Notes: generated from the letters alone by a model not told the origin. 10,596 nucleotides of DNA from an uncultured Lachnospiraceae bacterium (GCA_947177515.1 CAMWUU010000097.1:1-10596), one strand, 5' to 3'. Counted from the first letter of the stretch, positions 1 through 7,230 are shown. Program-made: numbers and translations.

Positions 1-6
1 TTCCAT
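1..6 (-). CDS. Possible start of the next operon gene (only two codons in window)
   Basis: An ATG followed by GAA lies at the very left edge, on the same strand as the operon. Seen directly: a strong purine-rich ribosome site (GAGGGGG) sits six bases before this ATG, and the gap from the stop of the previous gene is only 25 bases. This is the spacing expected if another gene of the same operon begins here. Nothing can be said about the product. Confidence 0.35.
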
Positions 7-31
7 TTTCTTCCCCCTCAAAAACCCCAAT

Positions 32-778
32 CTAACTAGAATAACTTTCCAGCAGCGAAAACAATTCCTCCTGCGTTTTCACCCGGATGCCGGAAAGCAG
101 TGCAAGCCTTTCCTCCTCCGCCAGCGAAAGCGCTGAAATCCCCGTATACTCATAAACCGTAATACGGTCATTGTGGTACACTACAACTTCCCCATTCTTA
201 ACAGCAACATAATACAGAAAATCTATCCGGTTTGAATCATAAGTTTTGCGCACAATAATCCGATCCCTAGAAAAGGTAATCAACTCGTTCAGGATTAGCC
301 CCTGATCCCGTTCGGAATCCGGCATATTGACAAGTTCCTGTGCAAGATAATCGGAAAGCTCCTCCCTAGTCATGCCAATCATGGCCGAATCCGGCATAGT
401 TTCCCGTGTGGAAAACTTCCCGGTCACCGAATCATACGTTTCCGCAATAATTTTTGTCGTTGTCAAAACCCGTTCTGGCGCAATCTGCCCCGCCGCAACA
501 GCATCCGCTTCCTCCCCTAAAGGATCCGGTGTCGGCGTTGCCTGCCCCTGAACCGGGATATTCCCCTCTTCCTTTTTTTCTTCCTCCATCCTGCCTGTCA
601 GGTTGCGGAACATACGTTCCGCCAGCTTCATCTGCTCGTCAAAGAGCGCATCCATATCCTGCCTGCTCTCCATCCTGCGCAGTTTCCCGAGAGCGCTGCG
701 GTAACTCATATAATAACACGCAGAAAACATAATCCCCAGTGCCAGCACAAAAGAACTATATCGAATAACCCGTTTCAT
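32..778 (-). CDS. Membrane-anchored protein with BofC C-terminal-like domain
   Basis: The 248-residue protein starts with a basic stretch and one hydrophobic segment (about residues 8-23). It is probably anchored in the membrane with its bulk outside. FSAC at 18-21 loosely resembles a lipobox, but position -3 is Phe, so lipidation is doubtful. A charged, helix-prone region (about 30-72) and a short TPTPDP linker (81-86) follow. The C-terminal half (about 165-248) ends in LESYSS and contains VKNGEVVVYHN and a TVYEYTGI strand. This resembles the C-terminal domain of BofC, the Bacillus forespore protein that acts in the SpoIVB signalling pathway. That assignment is from memory of the pattern, and the Bacillus role should not be transferred directly. 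The start has an excellent SD, AAGGAGG, five bases before the ATG. It is the last complete gene of the operon, after the flippase gene, and its start may be controlled by the leader structure at 778-850. Confidence 0.7.
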   Translation of the reverse strand: MKRVIRYSSFVLALGIMFSACYYMSYRSALGKLRRMESRQDMDALFDEQMKLAERMFRNLTGRMEEEKKEEGNIPVQGQATPTPDPLGEEADAVAAGQIAPERVLTTTKIIAETYDSVTGKFSTRETMPDSAMIGMTREELSDYLAQELVNMPDSERDQGLILNELITFSRDRIIVRKTYDSNRIDFLYYVAVKNGEVVVYHNDRITVYEYTGISALSLAEEERLALLSGIRVKTQEELFSLLESYSS

Positions 779-850
779 CCTGTCCTCCTTCTTTTCTTTT
801 TCTAGGGAAGCACTGATAAAATCACCGCTTCCCTAAAAGTATGGACAGGA
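778..850 (-). promoter_or_regulatory. Intercistronic hairpin with SD-overlapping outer stem
   Basis: Between the flippase stop and the next ATG, the minus-strand RNA can form a strong hairpin. TAGGGAAGC (835-827) pairs perfectly with GCTTCCCTA (811-803), extendable by three pairs at its base. An inner TGAT/ATCA stem caps it with a TTT loop. An outer eight-pair stem joins TCCTGTCC (850-843) to GGACAGGA (785-778). It uses the last two bases of the AAGGAGG SD and the first base of the start codon. The sequence after the hairpin is A/G-rich, not U-rich, so it is not a standard intrinsic terminator. The pairing is seen directly; a role in limiting translation or in mRNA processing is inference. 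Confidence 0.45.
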
Positions 851-870
851 AATTGTCACTTTATTCCACT

Positions 871-2499
871 TTATTCTTTTGCCAGCAGATGCAGTCTGCG
901 CAAAAACCTTACCAGGGCACTCCCCTTTGGGAAACCAAGAAGCTCCTCTTCCGAAACCGTGCGTGTCGCAACCAAAAGTGCACAGTAACAAATCAGCGCC
1001 AGGGCGATTGCCGCCGTCAGGGCGGGCAGGTTGCGCTGTGCAATGCCATACACCCCCTGATAGGTCAGATAGGCAACCGCCCCCATTATAGCGGCGCACA
1101 GCGACGGCATCAGGAAGGTTGTCCTAAGTTCCTGCTGGTAATATGCATACCTGCGGATACTCGCCCAGTTAAGGGCGCATACGCCGAGGGCATAGGTGAT
1201 ATTGCCTAGCACCAGCCCGTATACGGACATCTGAAACACCTTTAGCAGAACAAAAAGCACCACCACATGCAGCGCTAAGGAAAATGCGGCATGGAGTACG
1301 GGCAGGCGCATCCGGTCAATGCCCTGCAAAATTCCGTTCGTTAAGGTTGAGTAGGCAAAAAACACAATCGCAGCCGAACCCACCTGCAAAAGCTTCGCGC
1401 TCAACTCCGTTTCTGTACTTGGAAAGAGCGCCATAATAATGGGTTTTGCGAGGACTGCCATTCCCACTGCAGCCGGGATCGCAATCAGCATATTAAATTT
1501 GACAGAGGATGCGATCTTATCCCGCACCCCGTCGTCATCCCCAATGGCATAGGTATTAGCGAGCGCCGGGACAATCGAGGTGCCAAGCGCCGTCGCAATC
1601 GCCACTGGCAGGTTGGTTAACATCCGGTATTTGTTTGAGTATATCCCCCATAAAAATGCCGCATCCTCCCCCGCCTGTCCATCCATAACCTGTCCGAACA
1701 CGGTATTATCCACCGTCCCGCTCAACTGGTAGATCGTCTGGCTCAATATAATCGGGATTACCGTAAGAACCAGCATACGCGAGATCTCCCCCGTCCCCTT
1801 TGGCCTGTTTTTCCGGTCAAGCTTCACGCGCTTTTTAATATAGCCGTAGTTCATTACATAGATCCCAAGCAATGTAACCAGACCAACAAGCGCCCCGGCA
1901 AGTGAACCTAGCGTCCCGCCTGCAGCACCGTAAGCTTCCATGTCCACGGATGCATTGTGTTCCTGCATTAACCGATACGCGGCAACCACACTGACAACCG
2001 CATTGACCCCCTGCTCAATCAACTGTGAAAGGGCGGTTGGTACCATGGTATGCTTACCCTGGAAATACCCGCGGAACACCCCCATCAGGGCAAACACAAA
2101 GATGGTTGGCGAAAGCACGCGCAGCGGGATGGCTACCGGCGCGCTCTTTACCATGGAAGCCCACACACCCGCAAATGCATAGACAAACAAACTCATCAAA
2201 AGCCCGATAACGGATGCAAGTTTTAATGTGCACAAAAAGACCCGATGCGCATTGCGGTACTGTTTCTTCGATTCCATGCTGCTGACTAGTTTTGACACGG
2301 CAGTCGGGATGCTGTAGGAAGAAAGGATTAGCGCGAGGTTGTATAGTTCATAGGCAGAACTGTAATATCCCATCCCTACATCCCCGACAATATTGGTCAG
2401 GGGTATGCGGTAGAGCATCCCGATAAAGCGGGAAAGGATGGAGGAAATTGCGAGGATGCTGCCCTGGACCAGGTAATTATTTTGTTTCGTATCCCTCAT
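871..2499 (-). CDS. SpoVB/MurJ-like polysaccharide or lipid II flippase (MOP superfamily)
   Basis: This 542-residue, very hydrophobic polytopic protein has the length and spacing of transmembrane segments typical of MOP-superfamily exporters (about 14 helices expected). The N-terminal third carries features characteristic of the SpoVB branch: SRFIGMLYRIPLTNIVG at about 23-39, then GMGYYSSAYELYNLAL, a SYSIPTAVSKLVS stretch, and FRGYFQGK near 142-149. Members move lipid-linked sugar precursors such as lipid II across the membrane; SpoVB in Bacillus is needed for spore cortex. Sequence alone does not tell a vegetative MurJ-type role from a spore cortex role, so no symbol is given. The ATG lies five bases after the stop of the DUF3048 gene, with a GGAAGG-like site inside that gene, so the two are clearly co-transcribed. 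No damage is visible. Confidence 0.88.
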   Translation of the reverse strand: MRDTKQNNYLVQGSILAISSILSRFIGMLYRIPLTNIVGDVGMGYYSSAYELYNLALILSSYSIPTAVSKLVSSMESKKQYRNAHRVFLCTLKLASVIGLLMSLFVYAFAGVWASMVKSAPVAIPLRVLSPTIFVFALMGVFRGYFQGKHTMVPTALSQLIEQGVNAVVSVVAAYRLMQEHNASVDMEAYGAAGGTLGSLAGALVGLVTLLGIYVMNYGYIKKRVKLDRKNRPKGTGEISRMLVLTVIPIILSQTIYQLSGTVDNTVFGQVMDGQAGEDAAFLWGIYSNKYRMLTNLPVAIATALGTSIVPALANTYAIGDDDGVRDKIASSVKFNMLIAIPAAVGMAVLAKPIIMALFPSTETELSAKLLQVGSAAIVFFAYSTLTNGILQGIDRMRLPVLHAAFSLALHVVVLFVLLKVFQMSVYGLVLGNITYALGVCALNWASIRRYAYYQQELRTTFLMPSLCAAIMGAVAYLTYQGVYGIAQRNLPALTAAIALALICYCALLVATRTVSEEELLGFPKGSALVRFLRRLHLLAKE

Positions 2500-2504
2500 C
2501 AGTG

Positions 2505-3674
2505 CTACTGCCCTTCCTGCCCGATTGTAATATATTTTTCACGGTTTTGCGGGAACACGGCGATATAGGTCTTCCCCGGGTTAATGGTAAGTTCCTCCCC
2601 ATCCGTGCCATAATAGCGCATAAAACGTGTACTTTCCTTCTTTACCCAGGTGACCGACACACAGATCCCGTTTGTCAGATAATATCCTGTTCCTTTCGCA
2701 TCCTCGATATCCATGGTCTGGTAGCCGTTCTTATCAATATTCCACTCATCCACAAACTGGATAATCAGGTTCTTAAATTTAAGTTCCCCCCCAGTATTGT
2801 AGTCCGTGTGCACCCCTCCAAATTGGTAGCGGGTATAAAGTTTTGTTTCCTTATCATAAGTAAAATATGGCGAAGTATATGCCGAAAAGCCAAGCGTAAT
2901 CCCGTCGGCCGCAAGACTTTCTTCCCCTGCCATCAAATCCGTATCCTCCGCATAAAAACGGAAATGCGCTTCATAGCCCTCCTCATACTCCGTGCGGATT
3001 CCTGCCCGCTCTAGTGCCGTAAGGATGCCCTCAAGCGAAGCAAAAGCATTATGCGGCGCTTTGATGGATTTGTCGCGGTAAAAACTTGCCACACCGGCTC
3101 CGTACATCCCGGTGATATGGTCAATCCCCAGTTTCTTCATTTTCTTTGTAGCATAGGTTGTTTCCCCAAAATGCACAAATATCGCATCGTACTCGTCCGC
3201 AAAACTCACGAAATAATGCCTCGCACTGCGTACCGAACCAAGCCTGTCCGCTGCCGGGGTATCCTTACCGATACTGGAAAATAATGCCAAAAACCTTGTA
3301 ATGCCTGCCTCCGTAAGCGCCTCATACACGATATCCGCCTGTCCGATCCCGCTCTGCGGACTGGCTACCTTGATATTGTTTAACATAACAGCATAAGGGC
3401 GCTGCTCCACCTGCTCTTTATCAATCCACTCCCCGGTCAGCATACTCTGCTTCTTTCCCATATATGGATCCGGGGTCGGCGTGGGACTTGGCAAAGGAGT
3501 CGGGGTGGTGGTTGTGCTTGGTGCTTTAACCGCAAAATCCGGGATTCTCTCCCATGCACTGCCCATCCCCCCTTCCGGTTTTTTCCCGCAGCCGGAAAGG
3601 CCACCCAAAAGACATGCCGCAAGCAGGGGTAAAATGCATGCCGCAAACCGTATCTTTCTCTGCCAGATTCTCAT
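2505..3674 (-). CDS. DUF3048 family lipoprotein (YerB-like)
   Basis: This 389-residue exported protein begins with a basic N-terminus, a hydrophobic core and a lipobox, LSGC, with the lipidated cysteine at residue 29. It is therefore probably a membrane-anchored lipoprotein facing outward. A low-complexity Thr/Pro linker fills about 51-70 and ends in TPTPDP. The globular part shows the conserved DUF3048 pattern: RPYAVMLNN (about 92-100), GIGQADIVYEALTEAGITR, LGSVRSAR and APHNAF (about 196-201). A second, C-terminal DUF3048 domain runs to the end. The family includes Bacillus YerB; I know of no established biochemical function. The start codon overlaps the ybeY stop in an ATGA arrangement. No good SD is close by, so translation probably depends on coupling to ybeY. 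The flippase follows after five bases, suggesting an envelope-related job (inference). Confidence 0.9.
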   Translation of the reverse strand: MRIWQRKIRFAACILPLLAACLLGGLSGCGKKPEGGMGSAWERIPDFAVKAPSTTTTPTPLPSPTPTPDPYMGKKQSMLTGEWIDKEQVEQRPYAVMLNNIKVASPQSGIGQADIVYEALTEAGITRFLALFSSIGKDTPAADRLGSVRSARHYFVSFADEYDAIFVHFGETTYATKKMKKLGIDHITGMYGAGVASFYRDKSIKAPHNAFASLEGILTALERAGIRTEYEEGYEAHFRFYAEDTDLMAGEESLAADGITLGFSAYTSPYFTYDKETKLYTRYQFGGVHTDYNTGGELKFKNLIIQFVDEWNIDKNGYQTMDIEDAKGTGYYLTNGICVSVTWVKKESTRFMRYYGTDGEELTINPGKTYIAVFPQNREKYITIGQEGQ

Positions 3675-4165
3675 CTTTTTAATCCAATTCCTTCCAAAAT
3701 ATCCCTCTGCCTCTGTTCCATAATTAAGCGCTCATCTTCCTTTATATGGTCATAACCTAGCAGATGGAGCATACTGTGCGCAACCAAAAACCCCAGTTCC
3801 CGTTCCCTAGAATGCCCATATTCCTTTGCCTGCGCAATTACCCGCTCCACTGAAAGGACGATATCCCCAAGCAAAAGTTCGCCTGTTTCCGGGTGGAAAC
3901 AGCCCATCTGTCCTGAAAGCGAGTTAAAATCCGCAGGTGTCTTATATTCCGCCACCGGAAAGGAAAGTACATCCGTTTGCGCGTCAATCCCCCTGTATTC
4001 CCGATTAATCTGCCTTATGTTATCACTGTCCGTAATCAGGATGTTTACCTGCGCTTCATACGGACATTTCTCGCAGTCAAGGACCGCCAGGACAACACGG
4101 TCAATCACCGACTTATGGTCAATACCCAGCGCCATTTCCGTTTCATATTCTATGTCGATTGTCAT
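3671..4165 (-). CDS. ybeY: Endoribonuclease YbeY, 16S rRNA maturation
   Basis: This 164-residue protein is a standard-sized member of the UPF0054/YbeY family. These metal-dependent endoribonucleases take part in 3'-end maturation of 16S rRNA and in ribosome quality control. The diagnostic H-x3-H-x5-H metal site is present near the C-terminus as HSMLHLLGYDH, following GELLLGDIVLSVERV. The upstream YRGIDAQTDVLSFP stretch is also typical. The start is supported by AAGGGGG five bases before the ATG. That ribosome site lies inside the end of phoH, and the genes overlap by 23 bases. Its stop overlaps the start of the DUF3048 gene by four bases. In Bacillus subtilis pgpH separates phoH from ybeY; here the two are directly joined. 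Confidence 0.97.
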   Translation of the reverse strand: MTIDIEYETEMALGIDHKSVIDRVVLAVLDCEKCPYEAQVNILITDSDNIRQINREYRGIDAQTDVLSFPVAEYKTPADFNSLSGQMGCFHPETGELLLGDIVLSVERVIAQAKEYGHSRERELGFLVAHSMLHLLGYDHIKEDERLIMEQRQRDILEGIGLKR

Positions 4166-5210
4166 AGGTTCCCCCTTTTTGCGGGATGCCCGACCCCTTC
4201 CTTACCTTTTTAACCGCCTCCCCGCGGCGGACGGATGGGGCTTTCCCTTTCTGCTGCCTCTTTTCATAATTATCATACGCCATCACAATTTTCTGCACAA
4301 GCGGATGCCGCACCACATCACTGCTAGTCAGATAAGAAAAACCGATCTCATCAATACCGGAAAGTACTTTTATCGCCGTATCCAGTCCCGATGGCTGCCC
4401 CGCCGGGATATCCTTCTGTGTCAGGTCACCCGTGATGGCAACCTTTGAGCCAAACCCAATACGTGTCAGGAACATTTTCATCTGTGCGGGTGTTGTATTT
4501 TGCGCCTCATCTAAGATGATAAAGGCATTGTCTAAGGTGCGCCCCCGCATATAGGCAAGCGGCGCTACTTCGATCAGCCCTTTCTCCGCATTGCGCAGAT
4601 ACCCTTCCGCACCCATAATCTGGTACAGTGCGTCATAGAGCGGACGCAGATAAGGATCCACCTTGCTTTGCAAATCCCCCGGCAAGAACCCAAGTTTCTC
4701 CCCAACCTCAATGGCAGGGCGCGTTAAAATAATCCGGCTTACCTCATCGTTCTTAAACGCAGTAATGCCCATCGCCATCGCAAGGAAAGTTTTCCCCGTC
4801 CCCGCAGGCCCTATACCGAACACAATCATCTTCTGGCGTATCTGATCCACATAGGCTTTTTGTCCGAGTGTTTTCGGTTTGACCGGCTTTCCGGAAACCG
4901 TGTGGCAGATCAGATCCCTGTCAATCTCAAGCAATGCATCCGCCTTATCCTCCATATTCAGCGAAATCGCATAATTGACGGACTGTTCCGAGATCTCCCC
5001 GCCGCCGCGTGCTAAGGTAAGGAGTTTTTCCAGTACTGCCGCTGCCTTCCCGGCCGGTCCCGGCTCCCCGATAATTTTCACGCCGCCATCCCGCGAAATC
5101 AGCGTAACATGGTATGTCCGCTCCAAAATCTTCGCGTAGGCATCATACTCCCCAAATATTTTTTTCTCATATTCTGCTGGTATATCAATTACTGTCTGTG
5201 TTATACTCAT
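4143..5210 (-). CDS. phoH: PhoH family P-loop ATPase
   Basis: From the chosen start this is 355 residues. PhoH proteins are cytoplasmic NTPases usually linked to RNA metabolism and frequently located next to ybeY. Visible motifs are a Walker A GPAGTGKT (134-141), a Walker B region IILDEAQ with DEAQ at 234-237, and the PhoH-typical TRPAIEVGEKLGFLPGDL between them. The first 100 residues form a small alpha/beta region. The last 45 or so are a lysine/arginine-rich tail, partly encoded in the overlap with ybeY. An upstream in-frame ATG at 5264 would add 18 residues lying wholly within yqfD. I prefer the ATG at 5210, where the protein begins MSITQTVID. Its SD, GGAGG, is 13 bases away, but the spacer can fold as TTCG-ATAG-CGAA, shortening the effective distance. 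The gene overlaps yqfD by 26 bases. Confidence 0.95.
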   Translation of the reverse strand: MSITQTVIDIPAEYEKKIFGEYDAYAKILERTYHVTLISRDGGVKIIGEPGPAGKAAAVLEKLLTLARGGGEISEQSVNYAISLNMEDKADALLEIDRDLICHTVSGKPVKPKTLGQKAYVDQIRQKMIVFGIGPAGTGKTFLAMAMGITAFKNDEVSRIILTRPAIEVGEKLGFLPGDLQSKVDPYLRPLYDALYQIMGAEGYLRNAEKGLIEVAPLAYMRGRTLDNAFIILDEAQNTTPAQMKMFLTRIGFGSKVAITGDLTQKDIPAGQPSGLDTAIKVLSGIDEIGFSYLTSSDVVRHPLVQKIVMAYDNYEKRQQKGKAPSVRRGEAVKKVRKGSGIPQKGGTYDNRHRI

Positions 5211-6468
5211 CTTCGCTATCGAACCTCCACTCTTCCTGCTTAATCCTGCGGTATTCCCATGCACTCTCGTTAAAAATCAACTGCCCCTCAAACACACATT
5301 TCGTTTTTGTGAAACGGGCAGCCACCTGTTTTTCAAGAATTACAGCACCGCCACGCTTTTTTTCTTCCAGGTACCGCACCAGTAACTGGCGGGCAGCAAG
5401 CTCCGCCTCCTCCTTTGTCCGGACGGAAGGAATGAGTGTATACTCCCTTACTGTTGTCTTCCTGCATACAAGCGGCAGATAAAAGTTCTCCCCAATGCAA
5501 TACTGCCCCATTTCCGTTATTATATCACAATTCTGATAAGAATTACCAGAATTATATGAAAATATTTTTCTCCCAAATATTTCCAGTACAATCCCCTTCC
5601 TGTCATGCCCTGTATAGACCTTTTCCTCGTAGCTTAGCGGGATGCTTTCTTTGTAGTCTTCCACACATTTCAGGCGCACATTGCCCGCAGCGAGTACCGC
5701 ATGTCTTGCCACAACGCTGCCATCATCCCCGACCACATCAATCACGCCATTAATCAGGATATCGCCCTTTTTCACGACATCCCCCGGTCTTACCATGGCT
5801 GTGCCGCTCTTTACTGTCACCTCTGCCACGATGCCGTCACACGCTGCCACGATATGCCCTGTTTCCTCCCCCCATGCATTTCCCAGTCCATCCACCACCC
5901 GATCCGCATCAAGCGAAGGCATGCGCGTTTCCTGGATATGTATCTTCATCACCGTACCGGTAAGTTCCGCCGAAACCCATCCGATATCCGTAAAGCGGCT
6001 GCGGATACTTTCCTCGATTGCCGTACAGTCCGCTGCTTCTTTCCGGACACCTTCGGCAACCCCAATCTCCCTTAGGAACTCGCGAAGCTGTTCCTTGGTA
6101 TGGTAATGGCATCCGTCAAATTCAATGCGCCAAAGAAAGCCCGAAAGGTAATAAACCATCCCCACAAAGAGGAGGGCGCAAAGGAGTAATACCTTGCGTT
6201 TCCGGTTCCTTTTTAAAAAAAACGGAAGGCCGGAACGCTTTGTGATCTTCGGGCATATGCCGGTCTTTTTGATTACCGGGCGCAGGCGGAAATAATCCCT
6301 TGCCGGGATCGTTGCATGATAGCGGCACCCGTCCTTCTCGATATCCTTTAACGGGATCTCCTGGAACTGGCAAAGATTAATAAAGCGCTCCGCATTGCTC
6401 CCGCTGATACATATCTGCGCCATCCCGCCAAAATAACAGGTCAGCCGCTTAGTAAGTCTGCTTTTCAC
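5185..6468 (-). CDS. yqfD: Sporulation protein YqfD
   Basis: This 427-residue protein matches the YqfD family, found with yqfC beside phoH across endospore-forming Bacillota and in Bacillus made in the mother cell under sigma-E. An N-terminal soluble part (1-85) with LTCYFGG and conserved aromatic residues is followed by a very basic patch (FFLKRNRKRK) and one membrane helix (about 92-112). The extracytoplasmic part then has a small alpha/beta region beginning WRIEFDGCHYH. A beta-rich stretch follows, with DGIVAEVTV and GDVVKKGDILING, resembling a biotinyl/lipoyl-type fold. The start is GTG. It is supported by GGAGGAGG four bases upstream and shares its first G with the yqfC stop (TAGTG). The molecular function is not established to my knowledge. 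The protein ends within the phoH start region, so phoH translation is likely coupled. Confidence 0.93.
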   Translation of the reverse strand: MKSRLTKRLTCYFGGMAQICISGSNAERFINLCQFQEIPLKDIEKDGCRYHATIPARDYFRLRPVIKKTGICPKITKRSGLPFFLKRNRKRKVLLLCALLFVGMVYYLSGFLWRIEFDGCHYHTKEQLREFLREIGVAEGVRKEAADCTAIEESIRSRFTDIGWVSAELTGTVMKIHIQETRMPSLDADRVVDGLGNAWGEETGHIVAACDGIVAEVTVKSGTAMVRPGDVVKKGDILINGVIDVVGDDGSVVARHAVLAAGNVRLKCVEDYKESIPLSYEEKVYTGHDRKGIVLEIFGRKIFSYNSGNSYQNCDIITEMGQYCIGENFYLPLVCRKTTVREYTLIPSVRTKEEAELAARQLLVRYLEEKKRGGAVILEKQVAARFTKTKCVFEGQLIFNESAWEYRRIKQEEWRFDSEDEYNTDSN

Positions 6469-6848
6469 TATGCCTCCTCCCCGTAGGAGATACGCCGGAT
6501 CAGGCCGCTGATCTTTAACTCCTCCTTCGTAAAATAATCAATTTTAAGGCGTTTCCCCTCGATTGCCAGCTTGCAGCTTTTTGTTTGTATCAGGATATGC
6601 TCCTCGCTATATTCCGTAATCTTTTTATGGTTTTCTATGTAGACCGCGTTCCTGCCGTGCATCGTGACGATCGGCGCGCCGGCCAACACGTCCGGCGGCA
6701 GGGAAATGCTTTCGGAAAGGACTTCAAGGAAGCTTAACCTTTCCTGCTTTTCACGCTTTTCCTGCTCCTTCAACTGTTTATACAGCCCGCCGTTCTCCTT
6801 TTTCCGGTTCTTCTCGTGCTCCGGTTTTGTACTGTTCTGCCAGGTCAT
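6468..6848 (-). CDS. yqfC: Sporulation protein YqfC (YabP/YqfC family)
   Basis: This is a 126-residue protein. The first 40 residues are strongly charged, with KEQEKREKQERLSFLE suggesting a helix. The remaining 80 form the YabP/YqfC domain: SISLPPDVLAGAPIVTMHGR, then AVYIENHKKITEYSEEHILI and a final SGLIRRISY strand. Family members are small sporulation proteins of unclear mechanism that always travel with YqfD. I chose the ATG at 6848 because AGGA lies ten bases upstream. An in-frame GTG at 6857 would add three residues, but its AGGA is only one base away. This is the first gene of the cluster. It starts 54 bases after the rpsU terminator and I see no convincing sigma-A promoter in that gap, so either terminator read-through or a sporulation sigma factor may drive it (inference). 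Confidence 0.9.
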   Translation of the reverse strand: MTWQNSTKPEHEKNRKKENGGLYKQLKEQEKREKQERLSFLEVLSESISLPPDVLAGAPIVTMHGRNAVYIENHKKITEYSEEHILIQTKSCKLAIEGKRLKIDYFTKEELKISGLIRRISYGEEA

Positions 6849-6901
6849 ACTCCACACATCCTAAGAATATCTGGTTCCTTTTAACATATTCGAAAAACGG
6901 C

Positions 6902-6937
6902 AAAAAAAGACCTCAATCCGATCGATCGAGGTCTTTT
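6902..6937 (-). terminator. Intrinsic terminator after rpsU
   Basis: The minus-strand RNA forms AAAAGACCTC (6937-6928) paired with GAGGTCTTTT (6914-6905), with a 13-base loop containing GATCGATCG, followed by a run of seven T (6908-6902). It begins 11 bases after the rpsU stop. The + strand can form the same stem with only four T, so termination there would be weaker. Confidence 0.92.
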
Positions 6938-6948
6938 CCTGCACATGA

Positions 6949-7125
6949 TTATTTGAACTTTCTCTTGCGAGCTGCCTCAGACTTCTTCTTACGCTTCACA
7001 CTTGGCTTCTCGTAATGCTCTCTCTTGCGGATTTCCTGCTGAATCCCCGCCTTCGCGCAGTTCCTTTTGAACCTGCGGAGAGCGCTGTCTAAAGTCTCGT
7101 TCTCTTTGACAATAACGTTCGACAT
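6949..7125 (-). CDS. rpsU: 30S ribosomal protein S21
   Basis: This 58-codon gene encodes a very basic small protein starting MSNVIVKENETLDSALRRFK and ending RKKKSEAARKRKFK. That is the size and pattern of bacterial S21, including the FKRNCAKAGI segment and an REHYEKPS motif. S21 sits on the 30S platform near the 3' end of 16S rRNA and helps in initiation on mRNA. The ATG at 7125 has AGGTGA as SD six bases upstream, with an additional GGAGGGAGG just before it. The gene has its own promoter (7203-7230), a structured leader and an intrinsic terminator, so it is probably a separately expressed single-gene unit. In Bacillus rpsU is followed by yqeY; here yqfC follows directly. Confidence 0.98.
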   Translation of the reverse strand: MSNVIVKENETLDSALRRFKRNCAKAGIQQEIRKREHYEKPSVKRKKKSEAARKRKFK

Positions 7126-7147
7126 ATTCTCTCACCTGACCTCCCTC

Positions 7148-7195
7148 CAGTTGTGTATTGTGCTTACACCAACTGTTTGGGTATTATAAAAGCAC
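7148..7195 (-). promoter_or_regulatory. rpsU leader with two competing hairpins
   Basis: The predicted transcript starts at about 7196, immediately before this structured leader. Hairpin 1 pairs GTGCT (7195-7191) with AGCAC (7164-7160), TAC (7183-7181) with GTA (7167-7165), and CCAA (7180-7177) with TTGG (7172-7169) around a four-base loop. Hairpin 2 pairs CAGTTG (7175-7170) with CAACTG (7153-7148) and TGT (7168-7166) with ACA (7156-7154), with one bulged G. The two share bases 7160-7175 and cannot coexist. The SD lies about ten bases further down. The pairings are seen directly; a regulatory switch, for example autocontrol by S21, is inference. Confidence 0.45.
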
Positions 7196-7202
7196 TGCCT
7201 AC

Positions 7203-7230
7203 ATTATAGCATATTTTTCTATTTCGTCAA
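7203..7230 (-). promoter_or_regulatory. Sigma-A promoter of rpsU
   Basis: The -35 box is TTGACG (7230-7225) and the -10 box is TATAAT (7208-7203), separated by 16 bases. TG one base before the -10 box makes it an extended -10 element. The sequence just upstream (7231-7255) is rich in A and T runs and could act as an UP element. Transcription is expected to begin near 7196, giving a leader of about 70 nt. Confidence 0.92.

Noticed and set aside
803..835. Intrinsic terminator between the flippase and BofC-C-like genes
   Set aside because: The stem is strong, but the following sequence is A/G-rich in the direction of transcription, so it is treated as an intercistronic structure instead.
5211..5264. 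Upstream phoH start at 5264
   Set aside because: It would lengthen the overlap with yqfD to 80 bases, lacks a ribosome site I can see, and adds a segment unlike PhoH N-termini. The ATG at 5210 is preferred.
6859..6901. Sigma-E-like promoter before yqfC (GAATATG with a loose -10 match about 13 bases later)
   Set aside because: The upstream part resembles a sigma-E -35 box, but the -10 match is poor and the spacing is short. Biologically plausible for yqfC/yqfD, yet not supported well enough to annotate.
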